This document shows positions 13,237 through 26,270 of a stretch of DNA of 64,000 nucleotides, piece after piece. The stretch lies in NCBI GenBank assembly GCA_024349245.1, contig JALDNG010000410.1, positions 124,001 to 188,000 of the forward strand, given 5' to 3'. The position numbers and the translations under genes are program-made. The DNA comes from Neodontobutis hainanensis. Lineage: Eukaryota; Chordata; Actinopteri; Gobiiformes; Odontobutidae. Under the pieces are notes generated by a model, which was not told the origin of the DNA, did not search any database, and worked only from the letters and a program-made list of their open reading frames with translations. How positions within the stretch are numbered: position 1 is the stretch's first letter; each line of letters begins with the position of its first letter.

Positions 13237-16200
13237 CTGTAAACACAGTAACATTAAGTCAAACATTAGAGATGTAAAGGTTCTCAGTCGTCCAGGTCAC
13301 AGAACTACATTTATTCACTTTAAATTCAAAGTTTAAAACTATCTCCAGCTGCAACAGATACAAACATATTTGACTGTTTTTCATTATTGTCCCAACCTTT
13401 TCTTCTTTGTCAAAGCTCCTTACACTAAACTAAATATTAAAAACACTAAATATCTCACATCTGTTGTGTTATAAGAATTTTAGTTTTAATGTTTAGAGTT
13501 ACTGGGGGCTCTCTTCAGGTGTTATAAGAATTTTACTTTACAGATTAAATGAGCAGACGATGGAGACTGTATATGATTTGAAAAAAAAAAGACAGGTTTA
13601 ATCTTTGTAAAGAGAAACAAAACAGACACACATTAACAATGGTACATGGAGGGTTTTACTTAAAGGTGTAAACAACACATGAAGCTTTTATAGGTGTACA
13701 TTATGCCTGCCTCTCAGCTCCAGGCTCGTGGATGGACGTGTATTGAGCTGACGTGTCAGTCCTAGATGTGTGTCACTAAGAGAACAGGACCGAGTGTCCC
13801 TGGACAATGATTAGATGTAGTGCAAAGTCATGTCTTTGTAAAAAGAGAGGACAGAGAAAGACGTCTGGCTGCGGAACAACTGGACTATTAGAGTTTCTAT
13901 TCAGGTAAACAGCTCTTTAATTCTTTTTTTGTGTGTGTGATTGTGAAAAAAAAAAACTCCCGGGAGTAGCGTTCAGGTTGCTTCTACTTAAACTGTTGGG
14001 TGATTACATGTTATCTACCTGAGAGTATTTCCATGTAGTTATCATTACTGTAGGAGAACGCTAAACGCTGAGATACCGTCCAGGAGGCGAGGACAACGTA
14101 TGTGTTCTGGTCAAGACCTTACAGGATAAGTGAGTCCTTAACGGGATACCTTTGATATTAATCGGAGTTAAAGACTGTACTCTGGCTGGATTGTAAGCTT
14201 GATAGATACCTTATGCTCTGTAAGTTTTTATGAAGTTCTTGAAACTGAGTCTTACGTTGATCACGTTCCATTCTATGCCAGATAGGATTAATAACTACGA
14301 GGAGTATAAGGTCTAGATGTAGCTGGTCCAGGAAGGACAAGATTTGAGACAGATGAATAGCACGGATCCTAATACGCCACATTCAGATGTCTGGCCTAAC
14401 TAGTAATGTTGGTTAAATGTGGTGCGTTGGGCGCACAGGTAAACTCCAGTATGGACTATTATCAAGATTCTTAGCCTAACAACTTTAAAGTCAAATGAAT
14501 AGATCTGAAGTCTATGAGACTAAGTGAAAAAGCAGGCCTGCAGAGAATTGTTGACTGCGTGTGAAGCGGTGAGATACAGAGAAAAAGTGTCTTTAATGAA
14601 GTTTATCTGAGCTTAAGGGTTAGTGAGTAGTAGGGATGAGCGAGTACAGCATTATCTGTATTTGTATCTGTTAACCATATGAATTATCTGTATCTGTATC
14701 TGTACTCGGACTGGGCGTGGCCTAACCCGAAAGTGGGCGGGATTTAACCCGGAAGTGGTCGAGTTGACTTGAAGTGGGCGGGGTTTGAACTGGTATAATA
14801 TTTTTATTCACGCAATTAATATGGGTTGATTGTTATATTTATTGCTGATTAGAAAACTATTTCCATGACAGCATCAGCCTTGAGCTTCAGATCAATGGTT
14901 TTGATCACAATAACAAACCAACTATTTACACTTTGAACTATGTATCAACAAGTTTTTGATTTTATTGGAAGAAGTTGATTCAGTCTGAATAATGAGATCG
15001 AATTTGTTTAATGTCTAATAATGTAAACCAGAACAAAGGTTTAATGGTTTTGTAGAAAAAGTTTGAAGGCTGAGTTGAAAGAGGTGATTTTAACAAACAC
15101 GAGAAAGAAAAATAGCTTATGGAAGATATTTTTCTAGGCTTCCGGTGTAACAGTAAAAAAAAAAAAAGGAGAAGCCGGTTTGAGAAAGAGAAAAGCAGAG
15201 AAGAGATTTTGAAAGAAGTGCACACATGGAGTTGAAAAGACTAATCATTTGTATTTTTTATAAATGTATCCTGTGAGATTTTAGGACATGGCCTCCCCGC
15301 TCGACACCAGTGCTCCCCAAACTTCCTCTTTTTGAATTTTGATCAAGTTTATAAATAGTCTGTTAAAGAACAGATATTGTATTACGTTTGTGGGACACGT
15401 CAGAGATGAGAAAAAGATTTTAAAAAGTTAAAAGATCCAAAATAAAAGTATTGATTGGTATTTTGCAAAACAATTGTATGTATCTATGAGTACGAGAACT
15501 AATAGAGGTCCTTAATATCAGTGTGGTTCAAACACACGGTAAAACGTTTATAAAAATGTTCACTTTGTAATCAGAAGAATTTAAAAATGTGTCTTAAAGT
15601 CAAATTGTGCAGAGCAGGTTTATAAAGATAATACAAAATGATAGATATTTGGGCCATTAGCTCACATATAAAAGAAAATAATGTTACCAGAAGAAACTAA
15701 ATGAACAATTATGTATTTCTCTGGTTTGGTTCTGACAAAGTGTTGAGAAAGTGGATTTTTTGAAAACAATCCCTGTTTGGATTCACAAAGGAATGTTTCA
15801 ACACAAGATAACAGTCTATGAGAGTCAAGGAAACAAGGGCTTCACAGCACCGCCCTTTTTGCTCACGCCCGGACCAAGAAATGTTCTGGTTTTGTTTGGT
15901 TTTTTGAGCTGGAGTTGAGCTCCACAGAAAGTGTGGGAGCCTTTACAGTTAACAAACGTTTTCATGTTGAAAAATGCTGAAGTAGAAATGTCAGTGACAG
16001 AAACAGATTTTCACTGATGTGTTAAAAAAAGTTTATGAGACTTAATTAGAAACTGTTTGACCTTCTGACAGGTCTGTGGAGACAAATATAGTCTACACTT
16101 GGATTTGCTTCATTTGAATTTTTTGTACGACCATATTGTTTTTAAGATTAAGTAAACTAAACAACAAAATGAATGGCCTTAAATATTGTCTGAGTAATTA

Positions 16201-19200
16201 GAAAAACTGAAATGAACACGAAAATAGATGCTAACAAGCGTCATCTTTACAATAAAGTTTTAAACTGCAATGTAAATTTGTAATCTGGAAATTGAAAATG
16301 TATCTATTTGTAAAAACATAGAGTTAGAACAATCTTGAAGGATTGGAAGTGGGTTATGTGAAGATTTGAGATAAAGTTAAAGTGTTAAACTGTAAAAATG
16401 GTTAAGTTAAGAGCATGTGCCGAGCTGCTCACTGGGTTTTAATCACTGCTTGAAGTGATTTTTAAAAGTTTAGATTTGTTTTTGATCTGATTTGAATGTT
16501 GGAATGTTTTAGATTATTGATGATTGTAAGAACTAGAGACTAACACAGTAGTCTGTCCTTTTGAACAGGATTGAATCATTTTGGTTGAACTTTAAGTCAA
16601 ATCTTTGGAACGTAAAGATAAAACATTTAAAAGGTTTAATATTAGCATTGTTTTAAATGAACATCACTGACTATAACTGAGTGCAATGTTGGTGAATCTG
16701 AATAAATAAAGAGAGAAGTTGATTTGATTTCACACTTAATGGGTTAAGTTTCTGTGTAACATTGAGTGAAGGGAATCTTTCTATAGGTAGAATATGAAAC
16801 TAGGAATGGATCAATGTTTGAAATATGCTGTGGTTAAAATTAATTTGGAAAAGATGCAAAATAAATTTTTTATTGTATTTATTGAACACCTGGTGTTAAA
16901 ACTGAGTTTTACAGAAACTGTCTGGAACAAATCTAGACTGAACAAAACCCTGAAGAAATAGTTTATTATAAAAGTAAATACAGATAAATTTACACAGAGC
17001 TTTGTTGATTTTATGAGCAGTCTTTCCTTTTAAACAACAGTCACATGGTTTTGGTGTTTTGGAGGAAAACAATGTGAACAGAGGCTTTGTGGTGTGTTCA
17101 AGGACCTGGGAGACGCTTTGTGGTGTGTTCAAGGACCTGGGACGCTGCCCTGTTACAAGGTTAACCCCAGAGGGAAAGGTCTGACCCAAGAGTTTTAAAA
17201 GGAATTTATTTCTAAAGAAATTCATTTGAAGTGATTGAAGAATATTCTGAGGATTTTCTAATTAGATTGTGAATTTAAAGTCTTTGGCTAAAGGTTTTGA
17301 CGATAGATCATGAGAAACTAGTTCTGATCTATTTTAAAATGATTTATGTTTACATCAGCTGAATAAAATTTTATTATGATTGTGGATGATCCCACTTACA
17401 GTTACAGGTAAAGACCTACAACTAATGGAAACTAAAATTAAAACTGAACTGAACTAAACTATGTGGTTTAAATAAAACAGACACAACAGTGATGCTATTT
17501 GGAAAACATGAAGAAGACGAAGAATTAGAAATGATAAGTTATGAACTAACATTTTAAAATGATCAATGGCACTGGCCTTTCATTTTTTATTTTATGTTTA
17601 TTTTTTTATTTTATGTTTATTTTTTATTTTTTGTTTTATGTTTATTTTTTTATTTTTTGTTTTTGTTTTTAGCCATGGTTCCCCAAGTCTCAAAAAGAGA
17701 GGGAGAAGAAGATTTAAAGTAAGTGTATTAAAGTGAAGGTGATGTGTGGTGAACCTAATGGTTAGCATGAGGCTATAACAACAGGGTTTAATGCAGTAAA
17801 AGAGGAGTTTAAATCAAAAATAAAGAAAGAAAGAAGGGTGACAGGACCGTTCTGGAGAAGCACTGTTTGGTCTGATTGAGTCAAACCTTTCAGATTAAAG
17901 TCGATTTCCATCAGAACATATCTGTGGAAACAGGCTTTATCTGTGTTTCATTTTATGGTTTCATCATTTTAAGAATTTTTATGGCTTGCTTGACGAAAGC
18001 CTGGAGGCACTTTCTATGGGTCTAATAATGTCAGAGAACGTTCTGACATTAGAAGGATTTTTAAATGTGTTTGGATGAATGCTCCATGAGCAGGAGCCAA
18101 AGTGAGGCTTATTACTGTCTCTCTTTTCACTCATTTCACATTTATGCTTCATTCATTTCAGCAACATTGTGCATTTTACAAAGACACTGACAAAAACAAA
18201 AGAAAACAGAACAAGTGACACAGACAGTGGTCCTCTGTGAGGTTGGGGTGTGTGTGTTTAAGCCCGTCCTGTGGACGACTGTGGCTGAGACACGAGACGA
18301 GAGCAGAGCTACAGAAATAAATCAAGTTTAAAAAGATTGAAAGAACAAAAACAGTGGCACATAAACCATCTGGAAATGATTGACACCAAACTCAGTGACC
18401 CACATAATCCCTGCAGCTGTTCAGTCACAAAACTATGATACATCCCATAATGTGCAGTGCTTCAGACAGTGTGTTGTTTGTTCTGCAGTTGTGCTGATGT
18501 TTAAAGTGACATTAGAACCAGTCTGTAACATCTGTCCTTGTTCCTGAGCCTCACACGCTGCTCATCTTCAGATAAATACATTTAAAGTGTGTTGTCTGAC
18601 AGACTGGACTTTGAAAGCTTATGGCCTTATGTCGATCGATAAATGTAGCACCAACTATCCTCTTGTGTCTAAACTAGTTTGACCTCTGTTTCAGTGATTT
18701 ACATGAGTTTACAGCAGAAACAGGACAAACTATTTATCTGTAAAGTTCCACTTCAAAGGAAAAGGCTCTAAAGATGTGTTTTTATTGTAAATGTTGAGAC
18801 TGGCTCCAGTTACAGGCTCAGATCGACTGAAGTGATGCAGCATCACAAAAGATGTTTTTGATGCAGAAATGGTGCTTTCACAGTTTAACCCTGGGACTGT
18901 CTCACTGACCATGTTTTTGGGAGTTCCTGTTTCACAAAAAAAGAGAAATAAACTGTGGAGGAGAGTATTTAAATGAGGCACAGCTCGATTTAAGAAGGTT
19001 TGAGACTGGAACAAAATGACACTTGATGTGAACTTTGTAAAAGAAGCAGAAAAAGAAAACTCACACATCCCCTGCACAATTATCTCTAGATTTGTGGAGT
19101 TATCAGTTTTATACTTTCATTTCCTGTGTTGTTCTAATGCTTTCATAAAATCCTCAAAGCTCTGACGTGTCTCAGGACGAGACACAGCTCAGTTTTTCAG

Positions 19201-19694
19201 GAAAATACCACAGTTTGTAAAAGTCCAAAGTCTGCCTCCAACAAACACTTTCTTCTTTTACGTTTGTCCAAGACACATTTTCTTTTACATTCAGATGTAA
19301 ATGAAAATATGACTTTTTAAAGTGATCTGGTTCAAAGAGAAGCTCTGGACTTTTATGGATCAAAAAAAGAGGAGAAAGTACAACACAGTATTTCTGAGCT
19401 CGGTGGATTGGAAAAAGACTGACACTGATTTACTGAAGACTTTTCATTTGTTCTTTGGCCAAGCATCCCTCTCATAAACATGATACAGTGTGACTTTATG
19501 AGCTGTTTGTTCAAAGCCAAGAGTCAGAGAAAAGAAGAGAAGGACCAGTGACTGACCTCAGAGTCTCCAGTCGACAGTTTGGACTCAATAGTCCTTCACA
19601 CAACTCCTTCATTCCTGAGGTTATTTGTTCGTTCTCACTCAGGTCCAGTTCTCTCAGAGAGGGACTGGACTTCAGAGCCGACGACAGAACTTCA
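13204..19694. repeat. Tandem unit 3 of the LRR-exon array
   Basis: This 6,491-bp unit is closest to unit 2: it shares the 31-bp duplication and many point variants. It contains an LRR exon at each end and intron-like DNA between. A T/A-rich low-complexity stretch lies at about 17583-17670. I see no further exon, RNA gene or complete mobile element inside it. Confidence 0.9.
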
Positions 19695-19727
19695 CAGTGA
19701 ATCTTTGAGAGTCCACATTTAGAAAGT
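19557..19727 (-). CDS. LRR exon of NLR gene 1, copy 4
   Basis: This 171-bp exon has acceptor CAG at 19730-19728 and donor GTCAGT at 19556-19551. It encodes LSKCGLSKIHCEVLSS, LRELDLSENEQITS and CRLETLR, open in the shared phase. Its first residues match the partial copy at the window start, so copies 1 and 4 form one sequence type and copies 2 and 3 another. It would be the second LRR exon read after the NACHT exon. Confidence 0.87.
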
Positions 19728-22700
19728 CTGTAAACACAGTAAGATTAAGTCAAACATTAGAGATGTAAAGGTTCTCAGTCGTCCAGGTCACAGAACTACA
19801 TTTATTCACTTTAAATTCAAAGTTTAAAACTATCTCCAGCTGCAACAGATACAAACATATTTGACTGTTTATCATTATTGTCCCAACCTTTTCTTCTTTG
19901 TCAAAGCTCCTTACACTGAACTAAATATTAAAAACACTAAATATCTCACATCTGTTGTGTTATAAGAACTTTAGTTTTAATGTTTAGAGTTACTGGGGGC
20001 TTTCTTCAGGTGTTAGAAGAATTTTACTTTACAGATTAAATGAGCAGACGATGGAGACTGTATATGATTTGAAAAAAAAAAGACAGGTTTAATCTTTGTA
20101 AAGAGAAACAAAACAGACACACATTAACAATGGTACATGGAGGGTTTTACTTAAAGGTGTAAACAACACATGAAGCTTTTATAGGTGTACATTATGCCTG
20201 CCTCTCAGCTCCAGGCTCGTGGATGGACGTGTATTGAGCTGACGTGTCAGTCCTAGATGTGTGTCACTAAGTGAACAGGACCGAGTGTCCCTGGACAATG
20301 ATTAGATGTAGTGCAAAGTCATGTCTTTGTAAAAAGAGAGGACAGAGAAAGACGTCTGGCTGCGGAACAACTGGACTATTAGAGTGTCTATTCAGGTAAA
20401 CAGCTCTTTAATTCTTTTTGTGTGTGTGATTGTGAAAAAAAAAAAAACTCCTGGGAGCAGCGTTCAGGTTGCTTCTACTTAAACTGTTGGGTGATTACAT
20501 GTTATCTACCTGAGAGTATTTCCATGTAGTTATCATTACTGTAGGAGAACGCTAAACGCTGAGATACCGTCCAGGAGACGAGGACAACGTATGTGTTCTG
20601 GTCAAGACCTTACAGGATAAGTGAGTCCTTAACGGGATACCTTTGATATTAATCGGAGTTAAAGACTGTACTCTGGCTGGATTGTAAGCTTGATAGATAC
20701 CTTATGCTCTGTAAGTTTTTATGAAGTTCTTGAAACTGAGTCTTACGTTGATCACGTTCCATTCTATGCCAGATAGGATTAATAACTACGAGAAGGAGTA
20801 TAAGGTCTAGATGTAGCTGGTCCAGGAAGGACAAGATCTGAGACAGATGAATAGCACGGATCCTAATACGCCACATTCAGATGTCTGGCCTAACTAGTAA
20901 TGTTGGTTAAATGTGGTGCGTTGGACGCACAGGTAAACTCCAGTATGGACTATTATCAAGATTCTTAGCCTAACAACTTTAAAGTCAGATGAGAAGATCC
21001 AAAGTCTATGAGACTAAGTGAAAAAGCAGGCCTGCAGAGAATTGTTGACTGCGTGTGAAGCGGTGAGATACAGAGAAAAAGTGTCTTTAATGAAGTTTAT
21101 CTGAGCTTAAGGGTTAGTGAGTAGTAGGGATGAGCGAGTACAGCATTATCTGTATCTGTATCTGTTAACCATATGAATTATCTGTATCTGTATCTGTACT
21201 CGGACTGGGCGTGGCCTAACCCAAAAGTGGGCGGGATTTAACCCGGAAGTGGTCGAGTTGACTTGAAGTGGGCGGGGTTTGAACTGGTATGTTATTTTTA
21301 TTCACATAATTAATATGGGTTGATTGTTATATTTATTGCTGATTAGAAAACTATTTCCATGACAGCATCAGCCTTGAGCTTCAGATCAATGGTTTTGATC
21401 ACAATAACAAACCAACTATTTACACTTTGAACTATGTATCAACAAGTTTTTGATTTTATTGGAAGAAGTTGATTCAGTCTGAATAATGAGATCGAATTTG
21501 TTTAATGTCTAATAATGTAAACCAGAACAAAGGTTTAATGGTTTTGTAGAAAAAGTTTGAAGGCTGAGTTGAAAGAGGTGATTTTAACAAACACGAGAAA
21601 GAAAAATAGCTTATGGAAGATATTTTTCTAGGCTTCCGGTGTAACAGTAAAAAAAAAAAAAGGAGAAGCCGGTTTGAGAAAGAGAAAAGCAGAGAAGAGA
21701 TTTTGAAAGAAGTGCACACATGGAGTTGAAAAGACTAATTATTTGTATTTTTTATAAATGTATCCTGTGAGATTTTAGGACATGGCCTCCCCGCTCGACA
21801 CCAGTGCTCCCCAAACTTCCTCTTTTTGAATTTTGATCAAGTTTATAAATAGTCTGTTAAAGAACAGATATTGTATTACGTTTGTGGGACACGTCAGAGA
21901 TGAGAAAAAGATTTTAAAAAGTTAAAAGATCCAAAATAAAAGTATTGATTGGTATTTTGCAAAACAATTGTATGTATCTATGAGTATGAGAACTAATAGA
22001 GGTCCTTAATATCAGTGTGGTTCAAACACACGGTAAAACCTTTATAAAAATGTTCACTTTGTAATCAGAAGAATTTAAAAATGTGTCTTAAAGTCAAATT
22101 GTGCAGAGCAGGTTTATAAAGATAATACAAAATGATAGATATTTGGGCCATTAGCTCACATATAAAAGAAAATAATGTTACCAGAAGAAACTAAATGAAC
22201 AATTATGTATTTCTCTGGTTTGGTTCTGACAAAGTGTTGAGAAAGTGGATTTTTTGAAAACAATCCCTGTTTGGATTCACAAAGGAATGTTTCAACACAA
22301 GATAACAGTCTATGAGAGTCAAGGAAACAAGGGCTTCACACCACCTCCCTTTTTGCTCACGCCCGGACCAAGAAATGTTCTGGTTTTGTTTGGTTTTTTG
22401 AGCTGGAGTTTAGCTCCACAGAAAGTGTGGGAGCCTTTACAGTTAACAAACGTTTTCATGTTGAAAAATGCTGAAGTAGAAATGTCAGTGACAGAAACAG
22501 ATTTTCACTGATGTGTTAAAACAAGTTTATGAGACTTAATTAGAAACTGTTTGACCTTCTGACAGGTCTGTGGAGACAAATATAGTCTACACTTGGATTT
22601 GCTTCATTTGAATTTTTTTGGTACGACCATATTGTTTTTTAAGATTAAGTAAAGATGTGTGGTGAACCTAATGGTTAGCATGAGGCTATAACAACAGGGT

Positions 22701-24556
22701 TTAATTCAGTAAAAGAGGAGTTTAAATCAAAAATAAAGAAAGAAAGAAGGGTGACAGGACCGTTCTGGAGAAGCACTGTTTGGTCTGATTGAGTCAAACC
22801 TTTCAGATTAAAGTCGATTTCCAGCAGAACATATCTGTGGAAACAGGCTTTATCTGTGTTTCATTTTTATGGTTTCATCATTTTAAGAATTTTTTATGGC
22901 TTCGTTTGACGAAAGCCTGGAGGGACTTTCTATGGGTCTAATAATGTCAGAGAACGTTCTGACGTTAGAAGGGTTTTTAAATGTGTTTGGATGAATGCTC
23001 CATGAGCAGGAGCCAAAGTGAGGCTTATTACTGTCCTCTCTTTTCACTCATTTCACTCATTTCACATTTATGCTTCATTCATTTCAGCAACAGTGTGCAT
23101 TTTACAAAGACACTGACAAAAACAAAAGAAAACAGAACAAGTGACACAGACAGTGGTCCTCTGTGAGGTTGGGGTGTGTGTGTTTAAGCCCGTCCTGTGG
23201 ACGACTGTGGCTGAGACACGAGATGAGAGCAGAGCTACAGAAATAAATCAAGTTTAAAAAGATTGAAAGAACAAAAACAGTGGCACATAAACCATCTGGA
23301 AATGATTGACACCAAACTCAGTGACCCACATAATCCCTGCAGCTGTTCAGTCACAAAACTATGACACATCCCATAATGTGCAGTGCTTCAGACAGTGTGT
23401 TGTTTTTTCTGCAGTTGTGCTGATGTTTAAAGTGACATTAGAACCAGTCTGTAACATCTGTCCTTGTTCCTGAGCCTCACACGCTGCTCATCTTCAGATA
23501 AATACATTTAAAGTGTGTTGTCTGACAGACTGGACTTTGAAAGCTTATGGCCTTATGTCGGTCGATAAATGTAGCACCAACTATCCTCTTGTGTCTAAAC
23601 TAGTTTGACCTCTGTTTCAGTGATTTACATGAGTTTACAGCAGAAACAGGGCCAACTATTTATCTGTAAAGTTCCACTTCAAAGGAAAAGGCTCTAAAGA
23701 TGTGTTTTTATTGTAAATGTTGAGACTGGCTCCAGTTACAGGCTCAGATCGACTGAAGTGATACAGCATCACAAAAGATGTTTTTGATGCAGAAATGGTG
23801 CTTTCACAGTTTAACCCTGGGACTGTCTCACTGACCATGTTTTTGGGAGTTCCTGTTTCACAAAAAAAGAGAAATAAACTGTGGAGGAGAGTATTTAAAT
23901 GAGACACAGCTCGATTTAAGAAGGTTTGAGACTCGGAACAAAATAACACTTGATGAGAACTTTGTAAAAGAAGCAGAAAAAAGAGAAAACTCACACATCC
24001 CCTGCACAATTATCTCTACATTTGTGGAGTTATCAGTTTTATACTTTCATTTCCTCGTGTGTTGTTCTAATGCTTTCATAAAATCCTCAAAGCTCTGACG
24101 TGTCTCAGGACGAGACACAGCTCAGTTTTTCAGGAAAATACCACAGTTTGTCAGATGTAAATGAAAATATGGCTTTTTAAAGTGATCTGGTTCACAGAGA
24201 AGGTCTGGACTTTTATGGATCAAAAAAAGAGGAGAAAGTACAACACAGTATTTCTGAGCTTGGTGGATTGGAAAAGACTGACACTGATTTACTGAAGACT
24301 TTTCATTTGTTCTTTGGCCAAGCATCCCTCTCATAAACATGATACAGTGTGACTTTATGAGCTGTTTGTTCAAACCCAAGAGTCAGAGAAAAGAAGAGAA
24401 GGACCAGTGACTGACCTGAGAGTCTCCAGTCGACAGTTTGGACTCAATAGTCCTTCACACAACTCCTTCATTCCTGAGTTTATTTGTTCGTTCTTACTCA
24501 GGTCCAGTTCTCTCAGGTGAGAGGGACTGGACTTCAGAGCCGACGACAGAACTTCA
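19695..24556. repeat. Tandem unit 4 of the LRR-exon array, internally deleted
   Basis: This unit is 4,862 bp because about 1.6 kb is missing. Sequence equivalent to 9,650 in unit 2 (AAGATTAAGTAAA) is joined at about 22,653 to sequence equivalent to 11,247 (GATGTGTGGTGAACC). The missing part includes the T/A low-complexity tract and the segment holding the 31-bp duplication. The LRR exons bounding the unit are intact, so the deletion only shortens an intron. Variants group it with unit 1. Confidence 0.88.
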
Positions 24557-24589
24557 CAGTCAATCTTTGAGAGTCCACAATCAGAAAGT
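24416..24589 (-). CDS. LRR exon of NLR gene 1, copy 5 (first after NACHT)
   Basis: This 174-bp exon has acceptor CAG at 24592-24590 and donor GTCAGT at 24415-24410. It has one more codon (His, in SPSHLREL) than copies 2-4. It encodes LSDCGLSKIDCEVL, LRELDLSKNEQINS and CRLETLR. The preceding NACHT exon ends with two bases (GA) and this exon begins with one (A), giving GAA, so the splice keeps the frame. It is the LRR exon nearest the NACHT exon. Confidence 0.88.
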
Positions 24590-24786
24590 CTGTAAACACA
24601 GTAACATTAAGTCAAACATTAGAGATGTAAAGGTTCTCAGTCGTCCAGGTCACAGAACTACATTTATTCACTTTAAATTCAAAGTTTAAAACTATCTCCA
24701 GCTGCAACAGATACAAACATATTTGACTAATTTTCATTATTGTCCCAACCGTGATGATTTTCAGTAAATATTTAAACAGTACTTAC

Positions 24787-26270
24787 TCAGCCTTTCTGCA
24801 GTTCCTCACGGCCGGGATCAGTCTCCGTCGTCCTTCAGCTGAAGCCTTGTACTTGTTTAGGTTCAGCTCATCCAGGACCTCCTCTGACATCTGCAGCATG
24901 TAGGCCAGAGCTGAACACTGGATCTCAGAGAGCCTCTCTGATCTGTTCTCTGACTTCAGGAAGTCCTGGATCTGCTGATGGACCGAGTGGTCGTTTAACT
25001 CTGTCAGACAGTGGAAGATGTTGATGCTTCTGTCAGGAGAGATTCTGCCTGTGTTCATCTCCTTCAGGTTGTTGATGACTCTTTGTCTTGTCTCTGAGTC
25101 GATCTGTGTTGGACCCAGCAGAGCTCCCAGAAGCCTCTGGTTGGACTCCAGAGAGAGGCCGTGAAGGAAGCGCACAAACAGGTCCAGGTGACCATTTTTA
25201 CTTTTAAAGGTTTTTTCCAAAGCTTTTTTCAGGAAGTGATCTAGTGTTGAACTTTGGTCCAAATTTCTCAGAAATTTCTTCAGTTTATTTGTTTTGTTCT
25301 TGTTAAAGCAGTGGTGTCTGTAAAGCGCAGCCAGAAACTCCTGGACGCTCAGATGAACGAAGCAGTAGACTGATTTGTGGAAGTTGAGCGTCTCTTGTTT
25401 GAAGATCTCTGTACAAAGTCCTGAGTAGACCGAGGCCTCGGTCAGGTCCAGACCCACCTGCTGCAGGTCTTCTTGGTAAAACAGGATGTTTCCTTTCTGC
25501 AGATGTTCAAAGGCCAGCCTCCCCAGCTTCAGAAGGACTTTACAGTCGACCTGTGTCAGCTGTAGATCAGTTGAATGTTGGTACTTGAGCCCCTTCCTGT
25601 GAGTCTGCACCAGCAGGAAGTGTGCGTACATGTCGGTCAGGGTCTGGGGCAGTGGTCCTCTCTGCTCGGTTCCCAACATGTTCTCCAGGACTTTGGCTGT
25701 GATCCAGCAGAAGACTGGGATCTGGCACATGATGTGGAGGCTCCTGGACGTCTTGATGTGGGAGAGGACTCTGTCACACAGCTCTTCATCTGTGAACCTC
25801 TTCCTGAAGTACTCCTCCTTCTGGGCCTCAGTGAAGCCCCTGACCTCTGTGACTCTGTCCACACACCCCGCAGGGATCTGATTGGCTGCTGCCGGTCGGG
25901 AGGTGATCCATATAAGGGCAGAAGGAAGCAGTGTGCCTCTGATGAGGTTTACCAACAGCACGTTGACCTGTGACCTCTGTGTGACCTCAGAGATGACCTG
26001 ACATTTGTGTAAATCCAGAGGCAGTCTGCTCTCATCGAGGCCGTCGAAGATGAACAGGAGTTTCCTGTCGACCAGCGTCTCTGCCGTCAGCTTCTGTCGT
26101 GTTGGATAGAAAACCTGTATCAGCGTCAGCAGACTGTAGTCCTGCTCTGGGACCAGGTTCAGCTCTCTGAACGACAGGGGCACCACCAGATCCACCTCCT
26201 GGTTCTCTAAGCCCTGGGCCCAGTCCAGAGTGAACTTCAGAACCGAGAAGGTCTTTCCCACTCCAGCCAC
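24787..26270 (-). CDS. NLR gene 1: NACHT and NACHT-associated exon body
   Basis: This encodes about 494 codons of an NLRC3-like intracellular receptor: an ATPase switch that would couple C-terminal LRR sensing to N-terminal signalling, in the cytosol. Numbering from the first residue of the open frame, the P-loop core AGVGKT is at residues 2-7, Walker B LLFIFDGLDE at 71-80, WITSRP at 121-126, CQIPVFCWI at 182-190 and FVHLSVQEFLAALY at 304-317. The exon ends with the typical RRRLIPAVRNCRKA stretch. The donor GTAAGT is at 24786-24781. The frame is interrupted just before the P-loop by two single-base deletions relative to gene 2, so the FISNA part (26271-26528) is out of frame. The gene is either a recent pseudogene or carries sequence errors. 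Confidence 0.88.

Noticed and set aside
24416..24589. CRISPR-like regular repeats
   Set aside because: The regular arrays in this window are eukaryotic minisatellites or kilobase units; no short repeat-spacer pattern or Cas genes.
25575..25973. Plus-strand frames opposite the NACHT exon (also 57,728-58,126)
   Set aside because: Antisense shadows of a well-supported coding exon; no domain of their own.
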